Shown: positions 9,094 to 17,489 of the stretch, one piece after another
Numbering within the stretch: position 1 is the first letter of the stretch
Layout of the letters: each line of letters opens with the position of its first letter
Source: an uncultured Clostridium sp.
GTDB lineage: Bacteria > Bacillota > Clostridia > TANB77 > CAG-508
Length of the DNA: 26,121 bases
NCBI GenBank assembly: GCA_946545035.1
Contig: CAMNND010000003.1
Location: forward strand, 1-26,121
Reading direction: 5' to 3'
Translations under genes and position numbers: made by a program
The notes under the pieces: generated by a model
The model's input: the letters and a program-made list of their open reading frames with translations, nothing else
What the model was told of the DNA's origin: nothing
Database searches by the model: none

Positions 9094-9963
9094 CTATTTT
9101 TTCTTTTTAGCTACTAAATAATTAGACATCCTTGCGAATTGCTCAATTGTTAATGTTTCTCCCCTAACGTTATAATCTAATTCTAATTCATCAAATATTC
9201 TTTTTGCTTCTTCTTTATTTGAAACAATGCCACCATTAACAATACTATTGATTAACGTTTTTCTTCTTTGCATAAAGCTAACTTTGATAAGTTTAAAAAA
9301 TTCAGACTCATCTTCTAATTCAACCGGATGCTCATTCCTAATTAATAATCTTATTACTTCAGAATCAACCGCTGGCTCTGGAATAAATGAATTATTTTCC
9401 ACAATTGTTACACTTTCTGCAGTAGCGTAATAATATACACAATATGTAATTGCTCCAGATAATTTACTACCTGGCTTTGCAATTAATCTATCAGCTACTT
9501 CTTTTTGTATCATAACAGTAATTGATTCTATATCTAATTTTTCTTCTAATAATTTCATTATAATTGGTGTTGTTATATAGTATGGTAAATTTGCAACTAT
9601 TTTTGCATTTTTTATTTTCTCACTTTTATTATTTTTAATAAGCTCATCTAAATCTACTTTTAATACATCTTGATTCAATAATTCAAAATTATTATAAAGA
9701 GAAAATCTATCTTGCAATATTTCTATCATTCTATTATCAAGCTCTATTGCAATTACTTTGCCTGCTCTTTCAAGTAAATATTCTGTTAAATTTCCAAGTC
9801 CTGGTCCAATTTCAATAACTAAATCCTCTTCATTAACCTCTGCTGAATCTATAATTTTTTCAACAACTTCATCGTTAATTAAAAAGTTCTGTCCTAGATT
9901 TTTATTGGCCGACAACTTATATTTATTAAGCATAAACTTTGTTTTGTTATACAAATTCCCCAT
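9094..9963 (-). CDS. rsmA: 16S rRNA (adenine1518-N6/adenine1519-N6)-dimethyltransferase RsmA/KsgA
   Basis: This 289-residue protein has the full family signature: LGQNFLIN (about 23-30), the SAM-binding loop EIGPGLGNLTEYLL (about 51-64), an acidic residue at the end of strand 2 (IAIELDNRM) and the catalytic NLPYYITTPI motif near 125. The C-terminal helical domain includes FMQRRKTLINS. The enzyme dimethylates two adjacent adenines in the 3' hairpin of 16S rRNA late in 30S assembly, and its loss gives kasugamycin resistance. The start is supported by AAGGTGG at 9968-9974 and a consensus promoter at 9987-10015. It is the first gene of a two-gene operon with the sortase, and the length is normal for the family. 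Confidence 0.96.
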   Translation of the reverse strand: MGNLYNKTKFMLNKYKLSANKNLGQNFLINDEVVEKIIDSAEVNEEDLVIEIGPGLGNLTEYLLERAGKVIAIELDNRMIEILQDRFSLYNNFELLNQDVLKVDLDELIKNNKSEKIKNAKIVANLPYYITTPIIMKLLEEKLDIESITVMIQKEVADRLIAKPGSKLSGAITYCVYYYATAESVTIVENNSFIPEPAVDSEVIRLLIRNEHPVELEDESEFFKLIKVSFMQRRKTLINSIVNGGIVSNKEEAKRIFDELELDYNVRGETLTIEQFARMSNYLVAKKKK

Positions 9964-9986
9964 AATTCCACCTTTTATACTCTTCT

Positions 9987-10015
9987 ATTATACTATAAAA
10001 TAGTTTAGTTTACAA
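9987..10015 (-). promoter_or_regulatory. SigA-type promoter of rsmA-sortase
   Basis: Read on the minus strand: TTGTAA (10015-10010), a 17-nt spacer and TATAAT (9992-9987), about 24 nt upstream of the rsmA start. Confidence 0.75.
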
Positions 10016-10126
10016 TATCTAATAATTTCTTTTTTAATTTTATCTTATTCTGTTACTAAATATAATTTATCCTTTTCACCTCTTTAATATCATCAATTTT
10101 AACCTTTTATTTATGTATATATTTCC

Positions 10127-10155
10127 TTGATTTTTTAATGCTCTTAATATAAAAT
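10127..10155 (+). promoter_or_regulatory. Probable promoter of the two-PASTA PBP gene
   Basis: TTGATT (10127-10132), a 17-nt spacer and TAAAAT (10150-10155). A second TATAAT at 10168 lacks a matching -35 element and is too close to the ribosome binding site, so it is less likely. Confidence 0.5.
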
Positions 10156-10193
10156 TATTTTGTTAAATATAATAAATAAAGTTGGTGATTTTT

Positions 10194-12446
10194 TTGAAAA
10201 CAGATAATTCAAATGATAACCCATTGAGCAAAGTCTCAAGGGCCAAAAGATACTTTTCGTTATCAGTAGTTTTATTTATCGTACTAATTGCATTATTATT
10301 GAAAATTGCTTATGTTCAATTTTTTCAAGGAGCTTCATTGAAAGAAGCTGCCACTAAACAACAAACAACTAGTAGGATTCTTAGTGCAAAACGTGGTACA
10401 ATATACGATTCAACTGGAACTGCACTTGCAATAAGTGCAGATGTTGATACCATAACGATAAATCCTGATAAGTTTAAAAAAGATACTACAGAAGAAACTA
10501 AGGTTTATCAAGAAAAAATAGCAAAAGGTTTGTCTAATATCTTTGAGCTTGACTATGATGAAACTTTACAGAAAGTTACAAGTACAAATACAGTTGAAAC
10601 CATTGTACAAAAAGTTGAAAAAGATAAAGTCACAGAGTTGAATAAATGGATGGAAGAAAATAAAATTACAACAGGTATAAACATTGATGAAGACACAAAA
10701 AGATACTACCCATATTATAATCTTGCATCTAATCTTATTGGTTTCTGTGGTAGTGATAATCAAGGTTTAACTGGTCTTGAATATTACTGGGATCAAACTC
10801 TTGCCGGAACAGCCGGTAAAATTACGACAACCCAGGATTCTCGTCAAGATTTAATGCCCAACCAAGATGCACAATATTATGCAGCTGAAAATGGTAGTAA
10901 CTTAACACTTACCGTGGATATAAACATTCAATCAATAGCAGAAAAATACTTAGAGCAAGCATGTATAACTAACAAATGTGGTAATGGTGGTAACGTCATC
11001 ATAATGGATCCAAAGACTGGTGATATTTTAGCTATGGCAACTTATCCAGACTATGATTTAAATACACCATTTCAACCAAACGAGACAATGTCAGAAGGAT
11101 GGGATGATTTATCATCTAAAGCACAAAGTGAAGCATTGCAATTAATGTGGAGAAATACAGCCATTTCTAATACATACGAACCAGGTTCAGTATTTAAAGT
11201 TGTAGTTGCTTCTGCTGCCTTGGAAGAAAATGTTGTTGAACCAGATAAAGCAGCTATATTTTACTGCTCTGGCTCTCAAGTTGTAGCCGATAGAACAATA
11301 AGTTGTGCTAATACCGGCGGTCATGGATATCAATCATTAAGAGAAGCCTTACAGAACTCATGTAACCCAGCATTTATCCAATTAGGACAAAAAATCGGAG
11401 TTACAACTTTATATAAATATTTTGATGCATATGGATTATTTACAAAAACAGGAATTCAAACATCTGGCGAAGCATCGGGAATATTCCATAACATAGATAA
11501 TGTTGGACCAGTTGAACTTGCAACAATTTCATTTGGTCAAAGATTTACAATTACTCCACTTCAAATGGCAACAGCAGTTTCTGCAATAGCAAATGACGGA
11601 GTCCTAATGCAACCACGTATAGTTAAAGAAGTTTCAAATGTAAATACAGGTGCAGTAACAACTGTTGAACCAAAAGAAGTACGTCAAGTTATCTCTCCAG
11701 AGACAGCAAAAACAATGATGGATATGATGGAATCTGTAGTAACAGATGGTGGTGGTAAGTATGGTCAAGTAACTGGATATTCAGTAGCTGGTAAGACTGG
11801 TACATCTGAAGCCACAGAAGGCTCTACAGCTGGTTATGTATCCTCATTCGTTGGAGTTGCTCCTGCAGATGATCCACAAGTTGTTTGTTTATTAACACTA
11901 TACAATCCTCAGGGAAAAGATCACTTTGGTGGTCATATTGCAGCCCCAGTTGTTAGTCAGATATTATCTGAAGTATTACCTTATTTAGATGTTCCGTCAT
12001 CGGACTCATCTAATTCATCTGGTTCATCAAAAAATACTCAAACACTTGATATTCAAAAATCAACACTTCATACAGTAACGGGAAAAACAGCAGCAGATGC
12101 TAAAAAATATTTAGAAGAGCAAGGATTTAAATGTTCATATGATTGTGAAAGTACATCAATTATAACAGAGCAAATACCAAAAGCAGGTACCAGATTACCA
12201 GAAGGTTCAATTGTTCAATTATACTCTGATGATACAAAAAATAATAAACAGAAAACTGAAGTTCCAGATTTAAAAGGAATGTCATATAGTTCAGCTAAGA
12301 ACCTATTGTCATCTAAGAAATTAAACATAAATGTAGTTGGTAACGGCCAAGTAATCAGCCAAGATCCAATTGCTGGAACAGAAGTAAACGAAGGTACAGT
12401 AATAACAGTAACACTTCAAAATGATGTTGGTTCATCATCACATTAG
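10194..12446 (+). CDS. Class B penicillin-binding protein with two PASTA domains (PBP2B/FtsI-like)
   Basis: This protein has 750 residues from a TTG start at 10194. That start is preferred over the in-frame TTG at 10182 because the GGTGAT ribosome binding site lies between them, at 10184-10189. One membrane anchor covers about 21-41, followed by a PBP dimerisation domain. The transpeptidase domain has SVFK (active Ser332, Lys335), SCN (389-391) and KTG (534-536). A Ser-rich linker leads to two PASTA repeats (about 620-682 and 687-745). Such enzymes form peptide cross-links in septal peptidoglycan together with an FtsW-type glycan polymerase. The gene is convergent with murG at the end of the dcw cluster and resembles the PBP inside that cluster closely, for example in the shared GFCGSDNQGL and TISFGQRF blocks. 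B. subtilis has a two-PASTA PBP2B (division) beside a one-PASTA SpoVD (sporulation). By that analogy this is the division enzyme, but this is an inference. Confidence 0.9.
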   Translation: MKTDNSNDNPLSKVSRAKRYFSLSVVLFIVLIALLLKIAYVQFFQGASLKEAATKQQTTSRILSAKRGTIYDSTGTALAISADVDTITINPDKFKKDTTEETKVYQEKIAKGLSNIFELDYDETLQKVTSTNTVETIVQKVEKDKVTELNKWMEENKITTGINIDEDTKRYYPYYNLASNLIGFCGSDNQGLTGLEYYWDQTLAGTAGKITTTQDSRQDLMPNQDAQYYAAENGSNLTLTVDINIQSIAEKYLEQACITNKCGNGGNVIIMDPKTGDILAMATYPDYDLNTPFQPNETMSEGWDDLSSKAQSEALQLMWRNTAISNTYEPGSVFKVVVASAALEENVVEPDKAAIFYCSGSQVVADRTISCANTGGHGYQSLREALQNSCNPAFIQLGQKIGVTTLYKYFDAYGLFTKTGIQTSGEASGIFHNIDNVGPVELATISFGQRFTITPLQMATAVSAIANDGVLMQPRIVKEVSNVNTGAVTTVEPKEVRQVISPETAKTMMDMMESVVTDGGGKYGQVTGYSVAGKTGTSEATEGSTAGYVSSFVGVAPADDPQVVCLLTLYNPQGKDHFGGHIAAPVVSQILSEVLPYLDVPSSDSSNSSGSSKNTQTLDIQKSTLHTVTGKTAADAKKYLEEQGFKCSYDCESTSIITEQIPKAGTRLPEGSIVQLYSDDTKNNKQKTEVPDLKGMSYSSAKNLLSSKKLNINVVGNGQVISQDPIAGTEVNEGTVITVTLQNDVGSSSH

Positions 12447-12462
12447 TGTTGCAACAAAATAT

Positions 12463-12515
12463 AAAAAATGGACGGAGGAAATAATTTTATAAATTATCTC
12501 CTCCGTCTATTTTTT
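12463..12515. terminator. Long bidirectional terminator between the convergent PBP and murG genes
   Basis: Two 25-nt arms (12463-12487 and 12491-12515) pair with one G-T and one mismatched position around a 3-nt loop. The core is GACGGAGG with CCTCCGTC. Each outer arm ends in a run of six A or T, giving a T tract for either strand. Confidence 0.93.
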
Positions 12516-12527
12516 ACTTTTCATCTA

Positions 12528-13649
12528 TTATTTATTATCTAAGCTCTTTTTTATCTCTTCATATATTTTTTCTTCAACATTTTCCATAGCGATAGCTTTA
12601 GCTTTCTTCCCCATCTCTACTAAATTATTTTTGTCAGCTACCATTTCTTCAACATATTTATTTAAAATGTCTGAATTTAAATCTTGATTTAAAATTACTC
12701 TAGCAGCTCCAAGCTTTTCAAGTACTCTAGCATTATCTTCTTGTCTATTTGCTCCAACACTTGGTAATGGAATAAATATTGCAGGCTTTTCTACAATAGC
12801 TATCTCGGTAATGGTCATTGCCCCACTCCTACACACACTTAAGTCACATATGTTAATAAGCTCTTCCATATTATATATATATGGTATTATTTTGCTATTA
12901 GGGATATTTTCTATATCAATATTGCTATCTTCTAGCCTTGTTTTAATTATATCGTATTGTTTTGGACCTGTTGCCCATATTAATTGATAATTTTTATTCA
13001 TTGAATTTATTACTATATCTACAACAGCTTCATTAATTCTTTGTGCTCCTTGACTTCCTCCGAATACAAGAACTATTGGTTTATCAGATGTAAGTTTATA
13101 TTCTTTAAGTATCTTTTCTTTTCTTTCAGAAGATATATCAATTTTCTTAATTTTAGTTGGTGTTCCAGTCAATATAACATTTTCAATTCCAGATAAATTC
13201 TTTTTGGCAGCTTCAAATCCAACAAAAACCTTCTTCGCTTTTTTGGCAAACATTTTAACAGCTCTTCCAGGATATGCATTGCTTTCATGTAAAAATGTTG
13301 GTATTTTTTTGCTATTTGCTGCCGCAAATACTGGTCCACATATATAACCTCCAGTACCTATTACAACATCTGGTTTAAATTCATCAATAAACTTTTTCAC
13401 AACTTTTCTACTATTCATTGTTTTTATGATATTTTTTAAATTTGTAAAACTTGGTTTTGGTTGAATACCATATGCCTCAATTGTTTTTAATTTATAACCA
13501 GCCCTTGGAACTAAATCATTTTCTAATCCTCTTTCTGTTCCGAAGAAAACAATCTCTGAATCAGGTTCATGCTCTTTTATTTTGTTTGCTATAGCTATTC
13601 CTGGATTAATATGTCCGCCAGTACCAGCTGCTGAAATAATAACTCTCAT
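12528..13649 (-). CDS. murG: MurG, UDP-GlcNAc:lipid I N-acetylglucosaminyltransferase
   Basis: This 373-residue GT28 enzyme begins with the glycine-rich motif SAAGTGGHINP (about 6-16). The C-terminal nucleotide-binding domain shows LVFGGSQGAQRIN and the donor-binding CRSGAMTITEI block. MurG transfers GlcNAc from UDP-GlcNAc to lipid I on the inner face of the membrane, making lipid II. It starts 17 nt after ftsW with an AGAGGTG site at 13655-13661, and it is the last gene of the cluster before the convergent terminator. In many Firmicutes murB, ftsQ or murA follow murG, but here nothing does. The length is normal for the family. Confidence 0.97.
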   Translation of the reverse strand: MRVIISAAGTGGHINPGIAIANKIKEHEPDSEIVFFGTERGLENDLVPRAGYKLKTIEAYGIQPKPSFTNLKNIIKTMNSRKVVKKFIDEFKPDVVIGTGGYICGPVFAAANSKKIPTFLHESNAYPGRAVKMFAKKAKKVFVGFEAAKKNLSGIENVILTGTPTKIKKIDISSERKEKILKEYKLTSDKPIVLVFGGSQGAQRINEAVVDIVINSMNKNYQLIWATGPKQYDIIKTRLEDSNIDIENIPNSKIIPYIYNMEELINICDLSVCRSGAMTITEIAIVEKPAIFIPLPSVGANRQEDNARVLEKLGAARVILNQDLNSDILNKYVEEMVADKNNLVEMGKKAKAIAMENVEEKIYEEIKKSLDNK

Positions 13650-13666
13650 AAAAACACCTCTTTTAA

Positions 13667-14830
13667 TTATACTTTTGAACTAGATCTTGAAATATTTAAT
13701 AGTATTCCAACGTTTGCTAATAATAGCAACAACGCTGTACCTCCATAACTGAAAAATGGTAAGGACATACCAGTTGTTGGTATTGTTCCCGTTACAACCG
13801 CAATATTAAGTACTGCTTGAACAGCAATCAGAGTTGTTATTCCAATTGCAATTACCGATCCAAATAAGTCTTGACATCTCATTGATATTAGTATTCCTCG
13901 CCATATAAATATTGCAAATAAACCAATAACTAGTATACAACCTAAATATCCAAGCTCTTCTGCTAGTATTGAAAATATGAAATCATTATGAGGCTCTGGA
14001 ATATATAGATATTTTTGCTTACTATTACCTAGACCTAATCCAAACATTCCACCAGATCCAATTGCATATAAACTCTGTACAGTTTGATAACCTGTACCTT
14101 GTGCATCTGACCATGGATCAAACGAAGTTGCAATTCTGTCTAATCTAAAGCTATTGCTCTTGCTCTTACTACTTTGGCTTATCCCTGCTTTGCTAATCAA
14201 TAATACAATAGCAATCATAGCAATTAATGCTGTTACTAAGAAATATTTTAACCTACTTCCTGCAATATACATCATAACAAGAACTACAACACCAATAACA
14301 AGCGAAACACTAAAGTGGTTTTGTACAACATATAAAATGAGTACTGGTGGAAGTAGAAAAGCTAGTGGTACAATAAATCCCTTTACAGGAGTCTTTATGT
14401 CACTTTTATGATCTGCTAAATACCCACCATAAAATATAATCATTCCAATTTTAGTTAATTCTGACGGTTGGAACTGTGATCCAGCAAATTTAATCCATCT
14501 TGTAGCACCTTTTACAGAATAACCAAGTCCTGGTACAAGAACAAGTAGGAGTACAAGCCATGATGCGAAATAAATGTACCAATAATATTTTTTATAAAAT
14601 CTATAATCAACCTTTGATAAAAAAAACATTACAATAAGACCAACAATAGCAAATAATAGTTGTTTTTTTACATATGTATAGCTATTTCCTGTCGTTGCAA
14701 GTGATGATGGTGCACTAGCTGATAACACCATAATAATACCAAGTGCAAGTAATAATAAAACTGTAATGCATAGAATAAAATCAAATTGATTATTTGCAAA
14801 CTTTGAAATTTTCTTTGCTTTTTTTTGCAT
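13667..14830 (-). CDS. ftsW: FtsW/SpoVE-type lipid II glycan polymerase (SEDS family)
   Basis: This 387-residue polytopic membrane protein of about ten segments has three SEDS signatures: GATRWIKFAGSQFQPSELTK (about 108-127), EPHNDFIFSILAEELGYLG near 280, and GTIPTTGMSLPFFSYGGTAL near the C-terminus. SEDS proteins polymerise lipid II into glycan strands with a partner class B PBP, and two candidate partners are encoded in this window. The position between mraY and murG matches spoVE/ftsW of B. subtilis. Sequence alone does not tell whether it serves division, sporulation or both. The start has a GGAG ribosome binding site just upstream (within 14831-14851). The gap to mraY is 21 nt, so it is translated within the operon. 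murD, normally between mraY and ftsW, is absent. Confidence 0.94.
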   Translation of the reverse strand: MQKKAKKISKFANNQFDFILCITVLLLLALGIIMVLSASAPSSLATTGNSYTYVKKQLLFAIVGLIVMFFLSKVDYRFYKKYYWYIYFASWLVLLLVLVPGLGYSVKGATRWIKFAGSQFQPSELTKIGMIIFYGGYLADHKSDIKTPVKGFIVPLAFLLPPVLILYVVQNHFSVSLVIGVVVLVMMYIAGSRLKYFLVTALIAMIAIVLLISKAGISQSSKSKSNSFRLDRIATSFDPWSDAQGTGYQTVQSLYAIGSGGMFGLGLGNSKQKYLYIPEPHNDFIFSILAEELGYLGCILVIGLFAIFIWRGILISMRCQDLFGSVIAIGITTLIAVQAVLNIAVVTGTIPTTGMSLPFFSYGGTALLLLLANVGILLNISRSSSKV

Positions 14831-14851
14831 TTGTTATCTCCTTATCACTAT

Positions 14852-15829
14852 TTATATAATACTCATTCCAATAATACATAAAATTAATGTTATAAAACTA
14901 AAAACTGTAACAACTTTACCTTCTTTCCATCCTGATAATTCAAAATGATGATGAATTGGAGCCATTTTAAATACCCTGTTTCCAGTTCTTTTAAAATGTA
15001 CAACCTGTATCATTACTGACAAAGTTTCAATAATTGGAATCAAAGCAATAACAATTAATATTAGTGGCATTTTCATATATAACGCCATTCCAGCAATTGC
15101 GCCACCTAACATCAAAGATCCCGTATCCCCCATAAATACTTTGGCAGGGTGAAGATTGAATAATAAAAATCCAAGACATGCACCTATTAAAACTGTTCCA
15201 ATTACCGTTACTTCCTTTATTCCTAATATTATACTTATTGATACTAAACATGTTAATATAATTGTAGTTACGCTAGTTGATAATCCATCTATACCATCTG
15301 TTAAATTGACAGCGTTTGTTGTTCCAAGCATTACAAATATTGCAAATGGAATATAAATCCAAATTGGTAATGTTATATATTGTTTTACAATTGGAATATA
15401 TGTTTCTGTTCCAATATTTACAAACTTTATAAGATATATCGTATATATAACTGCAATTATCAGTAAGCCAAACATTTTATACATTGGTTTTAATCCATCT
15501 GTATTCTTTAACACTAGTTTTTTAAAGTCATCCACAAAACCTACTAAACCAAATCCTAATGTAACAAATACAAGCGGTATCATTTTCATCGCTGTATTTG
15601 GTTCAGATGCTTTATATTGAAAAAACAGAAAAACTGAGCAAACAACCATTGCGATTGCCATTATAATTCCTCCCATAGTCGGAGTGCCTTGCTTTGATAA
15701 GTGGGACTCTGGACCATCCTCTCTTTCTATTTGCCCCACCTTACATTTCTTTAAAATTGGTATTACTATTAATCCAAATATTATACTCATGGCAAATGAG
15801 AGTATTAATATTTTTATTTGAAAATTCAT
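14852..15829 (-). CDS. mraY: MraY, phospho-N-acetylmuramoyl-pentapeptide transferase
   Basis: This 325-residue membrane protein of about ten segments carries the MraY signatures: HLSKQGTPTMGG (about 43-54), the Mg-binding VDDF (99-102), NAVNLTDGIDGL (about 172-183), FMGDTGSLMLGG near 234 and PIHHHFELSGW near 291. MraY moves phospho-MurNAc-pentapeptide from UDP onto undecaprenyl phosphate to form lipid I, the first membrane step of peptidoglycan synthesis. It lies directly after murE, with a 61-nt spacer and an AAAGGAA site, and in B. subtilis it is likewise just after murE. murF, which supplies the pentapeptide substrate and often precedes mraY, is not in the window. Confidence 0.97.
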   Translation of the reverse strand: MNFQIKILILSFAMSIIFGLIVIPILKKCKVGQIEREDGPESHLSKQGTPTMGGIIMAIAMVVCSVFLFFQYKASEPNTAMKMIPLVFVTLGFGLVGFVDDFKKLVLKNTDGLKPMYKMFGLLIIAVIYTIYLIKFVNIGTETYIPIVKQYITLPIWIYIPFAIFVMLGTTNAVNLTDGIDGLSTSVTTIILTCLVSISIILGIKEVTVIGTVLIGACLGFLLFNLHPAKVFMGDTGSLMLGGAIAGMALYMKMPLILIVIALIPIIETLSVMIQVVHFKRTGNRVFKMAPIHHHFELSGWKEGKVVTVFSFITLILCIIGMSII

Positions 15830-15890
15830 TAATTAATTCATTCCTTTCTCTTTAAGTGACTTATGCGTTTTATCTTTTGGTTCAAGTATA

Positions 15891-17378
15891 TTATTTTTTC
15901 TTTTCTTCCAACTTATCGATAATTTCATTTACTATAATTCTTTCATCGAATGGATACTTTTCACCATTTATTTCTTGATATGGTTCATGACCTTTACCAG
16001 CAAGAACAATTATATCACGCTTATTTGCCATCTTTATTGCATGCTCGATAGCTTCAGTTCTATCTACAACGACCTCATATTTGCCATTTGTTTTCTTGAT
16101 TCCTTCTTCTATCTGTTTAACAATTTTATTTGGATCTTCTGTACGAGGATTATCTGAAGTAATAATTGTATAATCTGCAATTCTACCAGATATTTCTCCC
16201 ATAATTGGGCGTTTACCCGAGTCTCTGTCGCCTCCACATCCAAATACAGAAATTAATCTTCCTCTAGTATATGATTTAACAGCGTTTAATATATTTTCCA
16301 GACTTTCTGGTGAATGTGCATAATCAATCATAATTGTTAATTCTTTTTTATTGTCAACAAGTTCACTTCTACCAGGTACTCTAACCTCTTCCAAAGCTGT
16401 TTTGATGTTTTCAGCAGAGCATTCTAACTCTTTAGCTATACTAATTGCAGCTAAAGCATTGTATACACTAAATCTTCCAGGTATACATACTTTAACCCTC
16501 TCATTTCTATTTTCTAATTTAACTTTGAAATCAACATATGAATTGGTAATTGTAATATCCTTAGCCAATAAATTGCAATAATTATCAATACCATATGTGG
16601 TTATTTCTTTGTCTGGGAATAGTTTCGGTACTTTTGCAGTCATTAAATCATCTGCATTAACAAAAGATACTTTAGCCATCTCAATTAGTTTTAATTTTGA
16701 ATCAAAATAATCTTTCATATCAGGATGCTCTTTTGGGCTAATATGATCTTCTGAAAAGTTAGTAAATACTGCTATATCAAAATCACATCCTGCAACTCTA
16801 TTTAATTTTAAACTTTGTGATGAAACTTCCATAACAACAGCGTTACAACCAGCTTCAACCATCTTTGAAAATATAAATTGTAGCTTATTGCTCTCTGGAG
16901 TAGTTCTATCACTATCTTCTAATTTCTTATCTCCAATATATGTTGCTATTGTTCCAATTAAACCAACTTTCATCCCTTGTTTTTCAAGTATTGTTTTTGT
17001 CATAAAAGATGTTGTTGTTTTTCCCTTTGTTCCCGTAATACCAATTAATCTAAATTTCTTAGATGGGTTATCATAAAAATTACATGAACAAAGTGCAAGC
17101 CCTAATCTTGTATCCGGTACAATTATAATTGTTACGTACTTTGCAATTACTTTAAGTAATTCTTTATCAATATCTGGTTCAGCCATAACTGCAATAGCTC
17201 CAGCCTTAATTGCATCTTTAATGTAGTCATTTCCATTTACATCAAATCCTTTTATTGAAACAAAAAGTCCACCTTTCTTAATTTTTCTTGAATCACTCTC
17301 AACATTTGTTATATCTATATCTAAGTCGCCTTTAGCTTTAATTCCTTCAATTCCAACTAGTAAATTTTTAAGTTCCAT
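15891..17378 (-). CDS. murE: MurE, UDP-MurNAc-tripeptide synthetase (meso-diaminopimelate-type)
   Basis: This 495-residue Mur ligase has an N-terminal UDP-MurNAc-dipeptide binding domain, the ATP-binding motif GTKGKTTTS (116-124), a central domain with EVSSQSLKLNRV and FSEDHISPKEHPDM, and a C-terminal domain with SDNPRTEDP (408-416). The DNPR motif is characteristic of MurE enzymes that add meso-diaminopimelate. Lysine-adding enzymes have a different motif there. The predicted cell wall therefore carries mDAP. A strong AGGAGG ribosome binding site lies just upstream, and the 111-nt gap before it holds a candidate promoter, so murE-mraY-ftsW-murG may be transcribed independently of the upstream PBP gene. 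Confidence 0.96.
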   Translation of the reverse strand: MELKNLLVGIEGIKAKGDLDIDITNVESDSRKIKKGGLFVSIKGFDVNGNDYIKDAIKAGAIAVMAEPDIDKELLKVIAKYVTIIIVPDTRLGLALCSCNFYDNPSKKFRLIGITGTKGKTTTSFMTKTILEKQGMKVGLIGTIATYIGDKKLEDSDRTTPESNKLQFIFSKMVEAGCNAVVMEVSSQSLKLNRVAGCDFDIAVFTNFSEDHISPKEHPDMKDYFDSKLKLIEMAKVSFVNADDLMTAKVPKLFPDKEITTYGIDNYCNLLAKDITITNSYVDFKVKLENRNERVKVCIPGRFSVYNALAAISIAKELECSAENIKTALEEVRVPGRSELVDNKKELTIMIDYAHSPESLENILNAVKSYTRGRLISVFGCGGDRDSGKRPIMGEISGRIADYTIITSDNPRTEDPNKIVKQIEEGIKKTNGKYEVVVDRTEAIEHAIKMANKRDIIVLAGKGHEPYQEINGEKYPFDERIIVNEIIDKLEEKKK

Positions 17379-17406
17379 AAAAAACCTCCTACGCCATTTT
17401 GGTTAT

Positions 17407-17435
17407 ATTATATCTCTAATTTTTTTATTTGTATA
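17407..17435 (-). promoter_or_regulatory. Candidate promoter of murE-mraY-ftsW-murG
   Basis: Read on the minus strand: TATACA (17435-17430), a 17-nt spacer and TATAAT (17412-17407), about 28 nt upstream of the murE start. The -35 match is 4 of 6, but the -10 and spacing are consensus. Confidence 0.5.
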
Positions 17436-17489
17436 CGAAACTTTTGATTTTTTCTACATTTCTTCGCTAATATAATATCGTAAAATAAA

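Noticed and set aside
17379..17489. T-box or riboswitch upstream of murE
   Set aside because: The 111-nt gap shows a promoter but no stem set or conserved T-box sequence, and the leader would be under 30 nt.
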